64,000 bases of DNA from Gammaproteobacteria bacterium (lineage in GTDB: Bacteria; Pseudomonadota; Gammaproteobacteria; JAJFKG01). Below, one piece after another: positions 49,542-58,034 of this stretch; position 1 is the stretch's first letter; every line of letters begins with the position of its first letter. The DNA lies in assembly GCA_021773335.1 (NCBI GenBank), contig JAJFKG010000038.1, forward strand, positions 1 through 64,000, read 5' to 3'. The notes below the pieces were generated by a model. The model searched no databases, had not been told where the DNA came from, and saw only the letters and a program-made list of their open reading frames with translations. A program made the position numbers and the translations under genes.

Positions 49542-49985
49542 ATGAGTGAATTGGGTATACGCGAGATATTAAAGTTATTGCCACATAGACAACCATTTTT
49601 GCTGATTGATCGAGTCATAGAGTTGGTTCCCTCGAAGTCGATCGTGGCGATAAAGAATGTCACCTATAACGAACCATTTTTTGCAGGTCATTTTCCACAT
49701 TTACCAGTCATGCCTGGCGTCTTAATTCTAGAGGCCTTAGCGCAAGCTGCAGGTGTATTAGCACTGAACTCACCAGAAATTGATCTGGAAGGCAAAGAAC
49801 ATTTATTTGCGGGTATCGATAAAGCACGCTTTAAGCGTATGGTCGTACCTGGCGATCAATTACGTTTAGAAATTGAAACAGACAAGGTGCGCTCATCGGT
49901 TATTACGGTGCATGCACGTGCCTTAGTCGATGGCGAAATTGCTTGTGTCGCAAAAATGATGAGCGGCATCACCGTCGTTAAGTAG
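49542..49985 (+). CDS. fabZ: 3-hydroxyacyl-ACP dehydratase FabZ
   Basis: This 147-aa hot-dog fold dehydratase of fatty-acid elongation also draws on the hydroxyacyl-ACP pool used by LpxA. It has the [14 protein letters not shown] opening, catalytic His in [17 protein letters not shown] and Glu in [10 protein letters not shown]. The ATG at 49542 gives the family length and has AAGGAG upstream; an ATG at 49497 would overlap lpxD. It is flanked by lpxD and lpxA. Confidence 0.96.
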   Translation: MSELGIREILKLLPHRQPFLLIDRVIELVPSKSIVAIKNVTYNEPFFAGHFPHLPVMPGVLILEALAQAAGVLALNSPEIDLEGKEHLFAGIDKARFKRMVVPGDQLRLEIETDKVRSSVITVHARALVDGEIACVAKMMSGITVVK

Positions 49986-50035
49986 TGATGGTGATAAAGA
50001 CAGGATATTGATGACAACAGTCAATGGTGAAATAG

Positions 50036-50806
50036 ATGATTCATGAATTAGCAAGTGTCGATCCAACAGCCCGTATTGCTGAAGGTGCAGAAATAGGGCC
50101 ATGGACCTATGTTGGTCCTAACGTCGAAATCGCACAAGGGACTTGGATTGGTCCACACGTGACAATAGCGCGTAATACTCGAATTGGGCGTGACAATAAA
50201 ATCTACCAATATGCATCCATTGGTGAAGACCCACAGGACAAGAAGTATGCCGGTGAAGAGACATACCTAGAAATTGGCGATCGTAACATCATTCGTGAAA
50301 GTTGTACGATTCATCGTGGAACTGTGCAAGACAACAGCCTAACCAAAATTGGCAGTGACAATTTAATTATGGCTTACGTGCATATCGCACATGATAGCGT
50401 GATTGGTAATCATACGATTTTTACTAGCTATTGCTCTATCGCTGGCCATGTTATTGTCGAAGATTTCGCAATCCTTGGTGGTTACTGTGCTGTGCACCAA
50501 TTTTGTCGTGTTGGCACTCATAGTTTTTTAACGAAGGCGGCACTGATGAGCAAAGACTCATGCCCCTTTACGATCGTGTGTGGTAGTGAGGGTGATGTGC
50601 ATGGCATTAATGTCGTAGGCTTAAAGCGTCGTGGCTTTAGTGAACAAACTATCCGTGCGATTCGTGAAGCGTATAAAATTATTTTCCGTAAAGGCTTTCT
50701 CGTTGAGGAGGCGCTAAAAGAACTTAATTCCCTTGAGCTTGAATATCCTGAAGTTCAGCTAATGGCGGATGCTTTGCGTAAAACCGAACGTGGTATTGCG
50801 CGCTGA
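50036..50806 (+). CDS. lpxA: UDP-N-acetylglucosamine acyltransferase
   Basis: This 256-aa first enzyme of lipid A synthesis O-acylates UDP-GlcNAc. It shows left-handed beta-helix repeats from residue 4 on and the catalytic His in YVHIAHDSVIGNHTIFT. Conserved HQFCRVGTHSFL and the C-terminal helical part (RRGFSEQTIRAIREAYKIIF) are present. Its TGA stop shares a base with the lpxB ATG. Confidence 0.97.
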   Translation: MIHELASVDPTARIAEGAEIGPWTYVGPNVEIAQGTWIGPHVTIARNTRIGRDNKIYQYASIGEDPQDKKYAGEETYLEIGDRNIIRESCTIHRGTVQDNSLTKIGSDNLIMAYVHIAHDSVIGNHTIFTSYCSIAGHVIVEDFAILGGYCAVHQFCRVGTHSFLTKAALMSKDSCPFTIVCGSEGDVHGINVVGLKRRGFSEQTIRAIREAYKIIFRKGFLVEEALKELNSLELEYPEVQLMADALRKTERGIAR

Positions 50807-52005
50807 TGCGCATTGGCATCGTTGCTGGTGAACTGTCTGGCGATATTTTAGGCGCAGGCTTAATCGACGCTATCCGTCGGCATTATCCCGATTGTACCTT
50901 TGAAGGTGTGGCTGGGCCACGTATGTTAGCTGCCGGTTGTGACTCACTATTTCCTCTTGAAAAACTTTGTGTGATGGGGTTTACGAGTATCTTACGGCGC
51001 TTGCCCGAAATTTTGTGGCTACGTCGTAAACTCGTGAAGCACTTTCTCGCGAATCCTGTTGATGTTTTTATTGGTATTGATTATCCAGATTTTAACTTAC
51101 ATATCGAAGGTAAGTTGAAGAAAGCCGGTATCAAAACGGTCCACTACAATAGCCCTAAAGTGTGGGCATGGCGCCAAGGCCGCGTGCATAAGATTGCGCG
51201 CTCAATTGATTTAATGCTGACATTGTTACCATTTGAAGCGGCTTTTTATGAAAAATTCCAAGTGCCCGTTAGATTTGTTGGCCATCCCTTAGCAGATAGT
51301 ATTCCTGTGCAGGTTGATCGCCGTCAGGCACGCAGCACATTGCGTTTGCAACCGCACGATCAGATAGTGGCTATCTTGCCGGGTAGCCGTAAGATGGAAG
51401 TGGATTATCTGGCAGAGCCTTTTGTTAAAGCTGCAAAGTTTTGTTTGCAACGACACCCTAAAGTGAAGTTTATTGTTCCCGCCGCAAATATCAAGCGACG
51501 CGCTGAATTTGAAAGGATCTTGCGTAAGCACGCACCACACTTACCCCTGACTATCTATGACGGCCAATCACAACAAGCGATGGCGGCGGCGGATGTAGTC
51601 TTGCTCGCGTCGGGGACGGCTACGTTAGAAGCCATGTTGTTGAAGCGACCGATGGTAGTTGCCTATAAAGGCTCAAAGATATCAGCATTGATCGTGCGTT
51701 TGATGGCCAAAGTGGATATGGCGGCACTCCCGAATTTACTAGCGGGAAAACGCATAGTGTTAGAGTTATTGCAACACAATGCCACGCCGGAAAAGCTTGG
51801 CCTCGCGGTATCACACTTATTAGAAGGCGGTGAAATGGTTGCATGCATGTTGAAGGAATTTACGAAGATCCATCAACAAATCCGTTGTAATGCCAGTGAG
51901 CAAGCCGCGCAGGCTGTGTTGAAGTTGATGGGGTGTGAGTTGTTGGATAAAAACATTCGTTCTCCTGAGCGTCGGCATGAAGGTGTAGCCCGGGTAAGCG
52001 CGTAG
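50806..52005 (+). CDS. lpxB: Lipid-A-disaccharide synthase
   Basis: This 399-aa membrane-associated glycosyltransferase (GT19) joins UDP-2,3-diacylglucosamine and lipid X. It has the N-terminal GIVAGELSGDILGAGLI, HYNSPKVWAWRQGR and LPGSRKMEV, and the VLLASGTATLEAML donor-site motif. It overlaps lpxA by one base. The last six codons and the stop (V-A-R-V-S-A-TAG) are read from the GTAGCCCGGGTAAGC arm of a REP element, so the native C-terminus has been replaced or extended by the repeat. The catalytic core is unaffected. Confidence 0.95.
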   Translation: MRIGIVAGELSGDILGAGLIDAIRRHYPDCTFEGVAGPRMLAAGCDSLFPLEKLCVMGFTSILRRLPEILWLRRKLVKHFLANPVDVFIGIDYPDFNLHIEGKLKKAGIKTVHYNSPKVWAWRQGRVHKIARSIDLMLTLLPFEAAFYEKFQVPVRFVGHPLADSIPVQVDRRQARSTLRLQPHDQIVAILPGSRKMEVDYLAEPFVKAAKFCLQRHPKVKFIVPAANIKRRAEFERILRKHAPHLPLTIYDGQSQQAMAAADVVLLASGTATLEAMLLKRPMVVAYKGSKISALIVRLMAKVDMAALPNLLAGKRIVLELLQHNATPEKLGLAVSHLLEGGEMVACMLKEFTKIHQQIRCNASEQAAQAVLKLMGCELLDKNIRSPERRHEGVARVSA

Positions 52006-52018
52006 CGCGTCACCCGGG
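51985..52018. repeat. REP half-unit overlapping the lpxB 3' end
   Basis: GTAGCCCGGGTAAGCGCG and CGCGTCACCCGGG form one hairpin of the CCCGGAT/CCCGGGT subtype, like the unit at 39161-39251. The second hairpin is missing. Its first 21 bases are translated as the end of LpxB. Confidence 0.8.
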
Positions 52019-52044
52019 AGCAGCAATAAGCAACCCGTTGCCCT

Positions 52045-52121
52045 GGTACCACCGCTGTGCGGTGGTACCTCAATAGTGGCGAACGCTCTGCGTTCGCGCC
52101 TTAACAAGCGCACAGCGCTCG
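52045..52121. repeat. Cluster of perfect short hairpins
   Basis: The gene-free 52006-52386 region starts with three adjacent inverted repeats: an 11-bp stem with a TGT loop at 52045-52069 (GGTACCACCGC arm), an 8-bp stem with a TCT loop at 52079-52097 (GCGAACGC arm) and an imperfect one at about 52103-52122 (AAGCGC with GCGCT). Their style resembles the clusters at 1459-1538 and 6183-6330. Confidence 0.75.
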
Positions 52122-52129
52122 TTAATAAA

Positions 52130-52248
52130 CGTCCCACCCCAGAGGGATGGGACGAGGTCCGGACGTCCCACCCCAGAGGGATGGGACGAGGTCCGGGATG
52201 GGACGAGGTCCGGGATGGGACGAGGTCCGTCGGATGGGACGAGGTCCG
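52130..52248 (+). repeat. Tandem array of a 17-bp unit
   Basis: GGATGGGACGAGGTCCG occurs five times (52145, 52179, 52196, 52213 and 52232). The first two copies are preceded by CGTCCCACCCCAGA, with which GGGACG pairs. The middle copies are directly contiguous, so the array looks like local expansion of a palindromic unit related to the one at about 6295-6321. Copy number is probably variable. Confidence 0.9.
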
Positions 52249-52251
52249 TTT

Positions 52252-52349
52252 GTAGCCTTGATAAGCGCCGTAGGCGCGCATCAAGGTTTTTATGGTATAC
52301 CAATTTCTTAAGACCTTGATCCGCGCACAAGCAGGCTTATCAAGGCTAC
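52252..52349. repeat. REP/BIME element, CCTTGAT flavour
   Basis: This unit is bounded by GTAGCCTTGATAAGC and GCTTATCAAGGCTAC, with internal GCGCATCAAGG and CCTTGATCCGCGC arms and an AT-rich middle. It ends 37 bp before the rnhB start. Confidence 0.85.
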
Positions 52350-52386
52350 ACAATTTTCAGAATAATAACTAAAACGAAGGCTAAGG

Positions 52387-52983
52387 ATGGCAAACAACTC
52401 TAATCTCAATCAGTTAATCGCAGGTGTAGACGAAGCAGGGCGGGGCCCATTAGCAGGCCCAGTGGTTGCGGCAGCTGTGATCCTCGATCCACAACGCCCA
52501 ATCCAAGGCCTCACGGATTCTAAAAAACTTTCTGAAAAGCGCCGTGAAGCTTTATTCATCGAAATCCAAGAAAAGGCATTGGCTTGGAGTATTGCACGTG
52601 CCAGTGTGGAAGAAATCGATGACATCAATATTCTGCATGCCAGTATGTTGGCGATGCGACGTGCCGTGCTTGATTTATTTATCCAGCCACAAGCAGTCAT
52701 CGTCGATGGTAATCGCTGCCCAGAGATTCCTTATCCCTGTCGCGCAATTATCAAAGGTGATTTAACAGAAGCTGCTATCAGTGCAGCGTCTATTCTCGCC
52801 AAGGTCAGCCGTGATCGTGAAATGATTGCTTTAGATAAGCAATATCCAGGTTACGGTTTTGCCGGTCATAAAGCATATCCAACTAAGGCTCATTTTACTG
52901 CACTACAAGAATTGGGCCCCTGTGCGATCCATCGCAGATCGTTCGCGCCTGTGAAACGATTGTGTCTAGATGTGCAAGGCTAA
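52387..52983 (+). CDS. rnhB: Ribonuclease HII
   Basis: This 198-aa endonuclease removes RNA from RNA-DNA hybrids and single ribonucleotides from DNA. The acidic catalytic residues lie in [19 protein letters not shown] and [28 protein letters not shown] is also conserved. It follows the lpx genes as usual but is separated from lpxB by 380 bp of repeats, and from dnaE by a 6-kb inserted block. Confidence 0.96.
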   Translation: MANNSNLNQLIAGVDEAGRGPLAGPVVAAAVILDPQRPIQGLTDSKKLSEKRREALFIEIQEKALAWSIARASVEEIDDINILHASMLAMRRAVLDLFIQPQAVIVDGNRCPEIPYPCRAIIKGDLTEAAISAASILAKVSRDREMIALDKQYPGYGFAGHKAYPTKAHFTALQELGPCAIHRRSFAPVKRLCLDVQG

Positions 52984-53046
52984 AGTACCTACCTTGTATG
53001 AACTCAGACGGCAATAAAGGCTACTGTCTTCTAGTCAAGGCCAGAT

Positions 53047-53140
53047 GTAGCCCGGATAAGTTGCGCAGCAACGTCATCCGGGAACAGCAATCGCAAACAC
53101 CCTCCCCGGATGACGCGCGTGCCGCGCTTATCCGGGCTAC
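53047..53140. repeat. REP/BIME element, CCCGGAT flavour
   Basis: GTAGCCCGGATAAG at the left and CTTATCCGGGCTAC at the right bound two internal hairpins. It sits 64 bp after rnhB and marks the border of the inserted transporter block. Confidence 0.85.
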
Positions 53141-53196
53141 GGCTTACGTAGGAACAAATGCTAATGTAGGCTACTGTCTTTGCGTTAAGCTCATAT

Positions 53197-53229
53197 GTAG
53201 CCTTGATAAGCGCGTAGCGCGCATCAAGG
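53197..53229. repeat. REP half-unit, CCTTGAT flavour
   Basis: GTAGCCTTGATAAGCGCG and GCGCATCAAGG form one hairpin. It is joined to the unit at 53047-53140 by the same spacer (GGCTTACGTAGGAACAAATG) that links REP units at 5.37, 29.45 and 35.14 kb. Confidence 0.8.
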
Positions 53230-53257
53230 TTTGACAAGGTCAATGAATTAGCCGTGG

Positions 53258-54463
53258 CTATGTTGACACGACCACGGTTTTACTACAAGCCAATAATTTA
53301 TTCAACAACAAAGCCAGCGCGCCACAGCAAATAACAGCCAGTGGCAATATTTGTAAATTGAATCCTAAAAAAGCACCAATGATGCCGGCGACTGCCGCTG
53401 AACCACTCACGCGTAAGCTATTACAAACGGAAGAAGCTGTGCCCGCATTTTTGGCAAAATCTTGTAAGACCAAGGCATTGGCTGGCGCCATCATCATCAC
53501 CGCACCGAGCGTAACGATGGTAATCGGGGCGAGGCTAATCAAGTTAAAGCCAAGCACAAACATTAATATTGCCTGCAATAGGCCACCAAACACAATCAGG
53601 CTGGCCCCGAGAGTAATATTATTTTCCATGCTCCAACGGCGGCGCAAACGAATCCCGATATAATTACCGGCGATGATAAGTAGGGCATTTGCACCAAGCA
53701 AAATAGAAAATAGCGTCGGTGATAAACCGATGCGCGTGATCATAAGATATGCAGCATTAACGACGAAGGCCATTAAAGCGGAAAAACATAAGACTAAAAT
53801 GCTGCTGTAACCCCAAAAGTGCCCATGGGTGATTACATCTTTATAACGAGCCAATACCGGATTCAACGTCAGTTTGCCTTGCGGCTCGAAATGTTTGGAT
53901 TCATTTAATTTAAAATAAGCGTAGATCGCGACATACAATGCTGATATGAGTAGTGCGATAAAATTCGATTGCCAGCCAAAATGTTTAAACAAAAATGCAC
54001 CCACAATCGGCGCTAAAATTGGTGAGACACTCATGGTCATTGATAAGTGCGACATGGTTTTCGCGCGCATGACGTCGTTATCGATATCACGTGTCGACGC
54101 AAAGGCAATCACTGTCAACGCGCAGCCGCCTAAGCCTTGCAAGGCACGGCCAATAATGATTATTTGGATCGTATGTGCCAATAAGATCCAAATAGTTGCC
54201 AGCATAAATAGGGTTAAGCCAGCAGTTAAAATTTTACGGCGGCCGTAATGGTCTAACAGCGGTCCCCATAGCAATTGACCTAAACCCAAAATCAGTAAAT
54301 ATACACTCATGGTTAATTGTACATAGGCTTGTGTGGTATTAAACGCCTGCATCACCGCTGGTATGGCTGGTTGATAGATGTCAAAACCCATGATGGGTAC
54401 GGCAGTCATCGACGCAAAGAGCAAGAGTGGGAATTTAGGTGTGAAGCTGGATTGTTGGGGCAT
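53258..54463 (-). CDS. MFS exporter, Bcr/CflA family
   Basis: This inner-membrane drug/proton antiporter of about 401 aa has 12 predicted helices (DHA1). The first helix pair reads TAVPIMGFDIYQPAIPAVMQAF, typical of Bcr/CflA; motif A appears as GPLLDHYGRRKIL and motif C as SVSPILAPIVGAFL. The ATG at 54463 gives the usual short N-terminus, while an upstream ATG at 54526 adds 21 residues without family similarity. A paralogue lies at 58.0-59.2 kb on the same strand. Substrate unknown. Confidence 0.87.
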   Translation of the reverse strand: MPQQSSFTPKFPLLLFASMTAVPIMGFDIYQPAIPAVMQAFNTTQAYVQLTMSVYLLILGLGQLLWGPLLDHYGRRKILTAGLTLFMLATIWILLAHTIQIIIIGRALQGLGGCALTVIAFASTRDIDNDVMRAKTMSHLSMTMSVSPILAPIVGAFLFKHFGWQSNFIALLISALYVAIYAYFKLNESKHFEPQGKLTLNPVLARYKDVITHGHFWGYSSILVLCFSALMAFVVNAAYLMITRIGLSPTLFSILLGANALLIIAGNYIGIRLRRRWSMENNITLGASLIVFGGLLQAILMFVLGFNLISLAPITIVTLGAVMMMAPANALVLQDFAKNAGTASSVCNSLRVSGSAAVAGIIGAFLGFNLQILPLAVICCGALALLLNKLLACSKTVVVST

Positions 54464-54623
54464 GGGTGCGTTTGCCTGGTAATGAATGTAACCAGCGATT
54501 TTAACGAATATCGCAGCGTATGTCACTCGTAATTATTACTAGTGTATCCCTATGAATACAGCCATAAAGCAGCCTTGATCTGACAGATCAGCGCGAATTT
54601 TCGAGAAAAGCTTTGAGGAAGTT

Positions 54624-54669
54624 CCACAACGACACGTCATCCTGCGCGGAGAATGACGTGTCGTTGTGG
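54624..54669. repeat. Perfect 17-bp-stem hairpin
   Basis: CCACAACGACACGTCAT (54624-54640) and its exact reverse complement (54653-54669) enclose a 12-nt loop. It lies between the exporter gene and the lipoprotein gene, both on the minus strand. No T-run follows on either side, so it is not a classical terminator. It does not match the REP families. Confidence 0.85.
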
Positions 54670-54729
54670 CCTGTAAGGCTGCTTGTTGGAGAAAATTTAC
54701 AATTGATAGAACTAATCTAAAAACGATTA

Positions 54730-55308
54730 TCACCGTATCTTCTTGGCTATAAAGCGACTCAAACGATTAACATTCTTATTCATCGCTGAAACTGCTTGTG
54801 GATAGGTATAGTTAGGACCGATGTTTTTGCTGAATTCGACTTGGTATTTATGCAATACTTGATGAGTTTTGCCAGAAAAAACAGTGATGTCGCTGATTAA
54901 CACACTGTTGCCTTGAGCATCGGTATCAGCACGTGAAATATCAATAGCGAGGCGGTATCTTACTGGGATGTTGCGGTATTGCGGGTAAGGATAAAATTGC
55001 GTGCGTGGTAATTGCTGGCTTAAGTCGTTAAGCAAAACTTGTTGAATGTTTTGATTTAAGGGCTCTGCCCAGCGATTAAATTCATCGAGTTTGAGTTCAT
55101 TGCTAGCCGTGCGGGTCACAATCTGAGGACGGTCTAGATAGTTAGCGATAGAAACAGGGCCAATAGCCACTTTTTGCGTGCTCTTATAGTGTTGCATCTT
55201 ACCTTTAGGTAATGGACTTGTACCATTGAGGACGTAAAACGTTGAGTTTGGCGAGCTGCACGCAGCCAGAAAAACAAAGCTTGTGAGGAGCAATAGATGC
55301 TTTAGCAT
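54730..55308 (-). CDS. ABC-type transport auxiliary lipoprotein (PqiC-like)
   Basis: This 192-aa outer-membrane lipoprotein has a signal peptide ending in the lipobox LAAC (Cys17). The PqiC/YmbA fold is recognisable from FYVLNG near the start, VAIGPVSIANYLDRPQIVTR and FNRWAEPLNQNIQQVLLNDL. Such lipoproteins work with MCE proteins in lipid trafficking between membranes. It is the last gene of the permease-ATPase-MCE-lipoprotein operon, 1 bp after the MCE gene. Confidence 0.87.
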   Translation of the reverse strand: MLKHLLLLTSFVFLAACSSPNSTFYVLNGTSPLPKGKMQHYKSTQKVAIGPVSIANYLDRPQIVTRTASNELKLDEFNRWAEPLNQNIQQVLLNDLSQQLPRTQFYPYPQYRNIPVRYRLAIDISRADTDAQGNSVLISDITVFSGKTHQVLHKYQVEFSKNIGPNYTYPQAVSAMNKNVNRLSRFIAKKIR

Positions 55309-55309
55309 G

Positions 55310-56074
55310 CTAATTCCTCCGCTTACCCATGATCAACGATTCTGGATGACGCTCGAGATAGTCCGCTAGAACTTTGATGGCATTCATTGCTTCCGTAAAC
55401 TCGGTGAGTGTTGAGGTTAATTGACTGGAAACTGGAATGACTTGTTCATTAAATTTAATTACCATGTTGTTTGAAGATTGCATTGCTTGCGTTACGCTAG
55501 CTAATACCTCTTTGACTTGTGCAGACGTCAAAAAGTCTTCGACACCATTCATCGCATTTCTAAGTGCCTCAAAGGCGTTACCTAAAGCATCTGCACCCGA
55601 TGGTATGGTAGGAATTTGGGGTATGCCGCTATTGTCAGCAACTAATTCAACAGGCGTTGCAGGCTTAAAATCAAATTCAATATAGAGTTGTCCAGTGACG
55701 AGGCTCTCCATTTGTAATTGTGCGCGCAAGCCTCTATCGATCAATTGTTCGATGAAAAGATCCACATCTTCATGTTTTTCATTGGCAAAGCTTACGCGGT
55801 GTGAATCAAGCTGAATAAAAACAGGCACATCGATGGTTTCATCTTGTGGATTAATCGCAACAACAATATCAGTTACCGTACCAACACGCACGCCACGAAA
55901 TTTTACCGGTGAACCGACGGTTAAACCATTCACTGATCCGGAGAAATGTAACACGAATTTTTGCCGTTCGCTAAACAGACGCGCGGAACTTAACAAAACA
56001 ACAGTGAACAATAGTAATGCGACTGCACCGATAACAAAAAAACCGATTAATTTTGCATTTGCTTGTTCACTCAT
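55310..56074 (-). CDS. MCE-domain protein (MlaD-like)
   Basis: This 254-aa periplasmic lipid-binding protein is anchored by one N-terminal helix (KLIGFFVIGAVALLLFTVVLL). A single MCE domain follows at about 40-120 (FSGSVNGLTVGSPVKFRGVRVGTV), then a helical C-terminal part. E. coli MlaD forms hexameric rings on the MlaFE transporter. The ATG at 56074 has GGAG 6 bases upstream and overlaps the ATPase stop (ATGAGTGA). Confidence 0.9.
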   Translation of the reverse strand: MSEQANAKLIGFFVIGAVALLLFTVVLLSSARLFSERQKFVLHFSGSVNGLTVGSPVKFRGVRVGTVTDIVVAINPQDETIDVPVFIQLDSHRVSFANEKHEDVDLFIEQLIDRGLRAQLQMESLVTGQLYIEFDFKPATPVELVADNSGIPQIPTIPSGADALGNAFEALRNAMNGVEDFLTSAQVKEVLASVTQAMQSSNNMVIKFNEQVIPVSSQLTSTLTEFTEAMNAIKVLADYLERHPESLIMGKRRN

Positions 56075-56834
56075 AGCGTTCTCCACGAGTTAAGAACTCG
56101 ATGATCTTAGGGTTATCTGTCGTTTCAAGTAATTTTTTGGGGTTGCCGCGACCAATAATTGATTTAACTTTGGGCTCGATAAAAATAGAATTATTCGCAA
56201 TACTAAAAATACTATCAAGCTCGTGGGTGACAACCACAATAGTGGCGCCGAAATTGTCACGTAATTCAAGCAATAATTCATCTAAACGCTTGGAGTTGAT
56301 CGGGTCTAAGCCCGCGGAAGGCTCATCAAAAAATAAAATTTTTGGATCTAAAGCCATCGCGCGAGCAATAGCGGCACGTTTACGCATGCCGCCACTGAGT
56401 TCAGCAGGATAATAATCACCGTAACCGTCTAAGCCGACTAAGGCTAATTTAAATTCCACCGCGTGTTTGATTTTGCGTCGGGTCAATGTGGTGAATTGTT
56501 TTAAGGGTAGGGCAACGTTTTCCACCAATGTCATCGATGTCCATAAGGCACCATTTTGATACATCACGCCAAAGTGTTGCATCATTTCTTCGCGCTGCTC
56601 GGGACCACAATGCCAGAAACTTTTGCCTTGATAAAAGATATCACCATGGCGTGGACGTGTTAGACCGATCATGTGACGTAACAAGGTGCTTTTACCACAA
56701 CCGCTTTCACCCATGATGACAAACACATCTTGTGTGTGGACATCAAAGTTTAAATCTTTGAGCAAGGTTTCATGCCGATAGCGCATGTCCATCTTGCGTA
56801 CGGAGATTTGTACATCGTCGCTGACTGCACACAT
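56067..56834 (-). CDS. ABC transporter ATPase (MlaF-like)
   Basis: This 255-aa cytoplasmic ATPase powers the lipid transporter. It has Walker A GESGCGKST, a Q-loop with MYQNGALWTSMTL typical of the MlaF/Ttg2A group, the signature LSGGMRKRAAIARA, Walker B ILFFDEPSAGLDP and a switch His in VVVTHE. It lies between the permease and the MCE gene on the same strand. Confidence 0.93.
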   Translation of the reverse strand: MCAVSDDVQISVRKMDMRYRHETLLKDLNFDVHTQDVFVIMGESGCGKSTLLRHMIGLTRPRHGDIFYQGKSFWHCGPEQREEMMQHFGVMYQNGALWTSMTLVENVALPLKQFTTLTRRKIKHAVEFKLALVGLDGYGDYYPAELSGGMRKRAAIARAMALDPKILFFDEPSAGLDPINSKRLDELLLELRDNFGATIVVVTHELDSIFSIANNSIFIEPKVKSIIGRGNPKKLLETTDNPKIIEFLTRGERYE

Positions 56835-56878
56835 GAGCTAGCCCCATCTTCGCGCTAGGGCACTGCGATCAAATCCGA

Positions 56879-58024
56879 TCAAATCCCTAGGGCATTAGTA
56901 AATACGGCGAATAACGCGTCGGCGCTAATGATAAGAACGAGGCTTGTGACAACCGCTGATGTCGTCGCTTTGCCTACAGCTTCGGCACTGCGCCCGCATT
57001 TCATACCGCGGTGACAACTAGCAACTGCAATCAATATGCCAAATACTGCGCTTTTCGTAATACCCAAGAAAACATCGGCGATGCTGATGGAGCTTAATGT
57101 TTGCACAGAATAGCGCAAAATGGAAAGCTTTAGGACAAACACACCGATGATGCCACCACCCATAATGCCAACTAAATCGCCGTACAGGCAAAGTAGCGGC
57201 AACATCAACACTAAGGCCAAAGTGCGTGGCAAGACGAGAAAATCCATCGGTCTGATCGCTAGCGTGCGCAAGGCGTCAATTTCTTCGTTGACTTGCATAG
57301 TACCTAATTGCGCGGCATAAGCGGCTCCGGTCCGCCCTGCCATAATGATAGCTGTCATGATTGGCGCCATTTCACGAATAACACCAATGCTCACCAGATT
57401 GGCGATGTATATCTGTGCGCCGAACTGTGATAATTGCACGGCACCTATGTACGCTAAGATCAAACCCACAAGAAAGTTGATCAAGGTAACGATCCCCAGT
57501 GCATAAACCCCGGCTTCTTGAAAAAATAAGATCAAATCTGAAATTAAAAAGCGCGCTTTACCTAAAAACAATCGATATAGGGATAAACTGATATCACCGA
57601 CGAAAATGATAATGCCCATGATGATGGCAGTAATCTTTAACGTCTCTGTGCCGACTTTCTCAAATAATGATATGCGGTGTGAAGAAAATAAATGACGGTA
57701 TTTCTCCGGGGCTTCTTCCGCAAGTAGTAATAGGCTTTGTACGCCTTTTGGGAGTTCTTCTGGGTTGTAATCAATATGTTGTGCTTCACAGAGGCGGTGT
57801 AAATCGCGTAAAAATGTCAACAGACCAGTATCCCAAGTTTTGAGTGCACTAGTATCAATTCTTAATTTGCTAATGTTAGTGTGTTTGCCTAAGCTTTTTT
57901 TGATAATATCTATATCTGGCAAGTTAGCGCGCATTTTCCAGGTGCCGCTCAATTGCAAACACATTTCACCAGCATCGATGGTGGTAATATCTAAACTCCA
58001 TTTGGGTGATTTTTTACTATCCAT
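56879..58024 (-). CDS. MlaE-like permease with fused N-terminal STAS domain
   Basis: This 381-aa membrane protein carries a STAS-like domain in its first 110 residues (LQLSGTWKMRANLPD, then LRIDTSALKTWDTGLLTFL), equivalent to the separate MlaB protein of E. coli. The C-terminal 250 residues are the MlaE/YrbE permease with five or six helices and the conserved GVIREMAPIMTAIIMAGRTGAAYAAQLGTM loop. It moves phospholipid between the inner membrane and the MCE protein. It starts 10 bp after the upstream exporter gene, so that gene heads the operon. Confidence 0.92.
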   Translation of the reverse strand: MDSKKSPKWSLDITTIDAGEMCLQLSGTWKMRANLPDIDIIKKSLGKHTNISKLRIDTSALKTWDTGLLTFLRDLHRLCEAQHIDYNPEELPKGVQSLLLLAEEAPEKYRHLFSSHRISLFEKVGTETLKITAIIMGIIIFVGDISLSLYRLFLGKARFLISDLILFFQEAGVYALGIVTLINFLVGLILAYIGAVQLSQFGAQIYIANLVSIGVIREMAPIMTAIIMAGRTGAAYAAQLGTMQVNEEIDALRTLAIRPMDFLVLPRTLALVLMLPLLCLYGDLVGIMGGGIIGVFVLKLSILRYSVQTLSSISIADVFLGITKSAVFGILIAVASCHRGMKCGRSAEAVGKATTSAVVTSLVLIISADALFAVFTNALGI

Positions 58025-58034
58025 GTTTTTGTTG

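Noticed and set aside
54730..56834. Naming the transport operon mlaFEDC or pqiABC
   Set aside because: It mixes features of both: a MlaF/MlaE/MlaD-like core with a PqiC-like lipoprotein and a STAS fusion; a precise gene name would overstate what the sequence shows.
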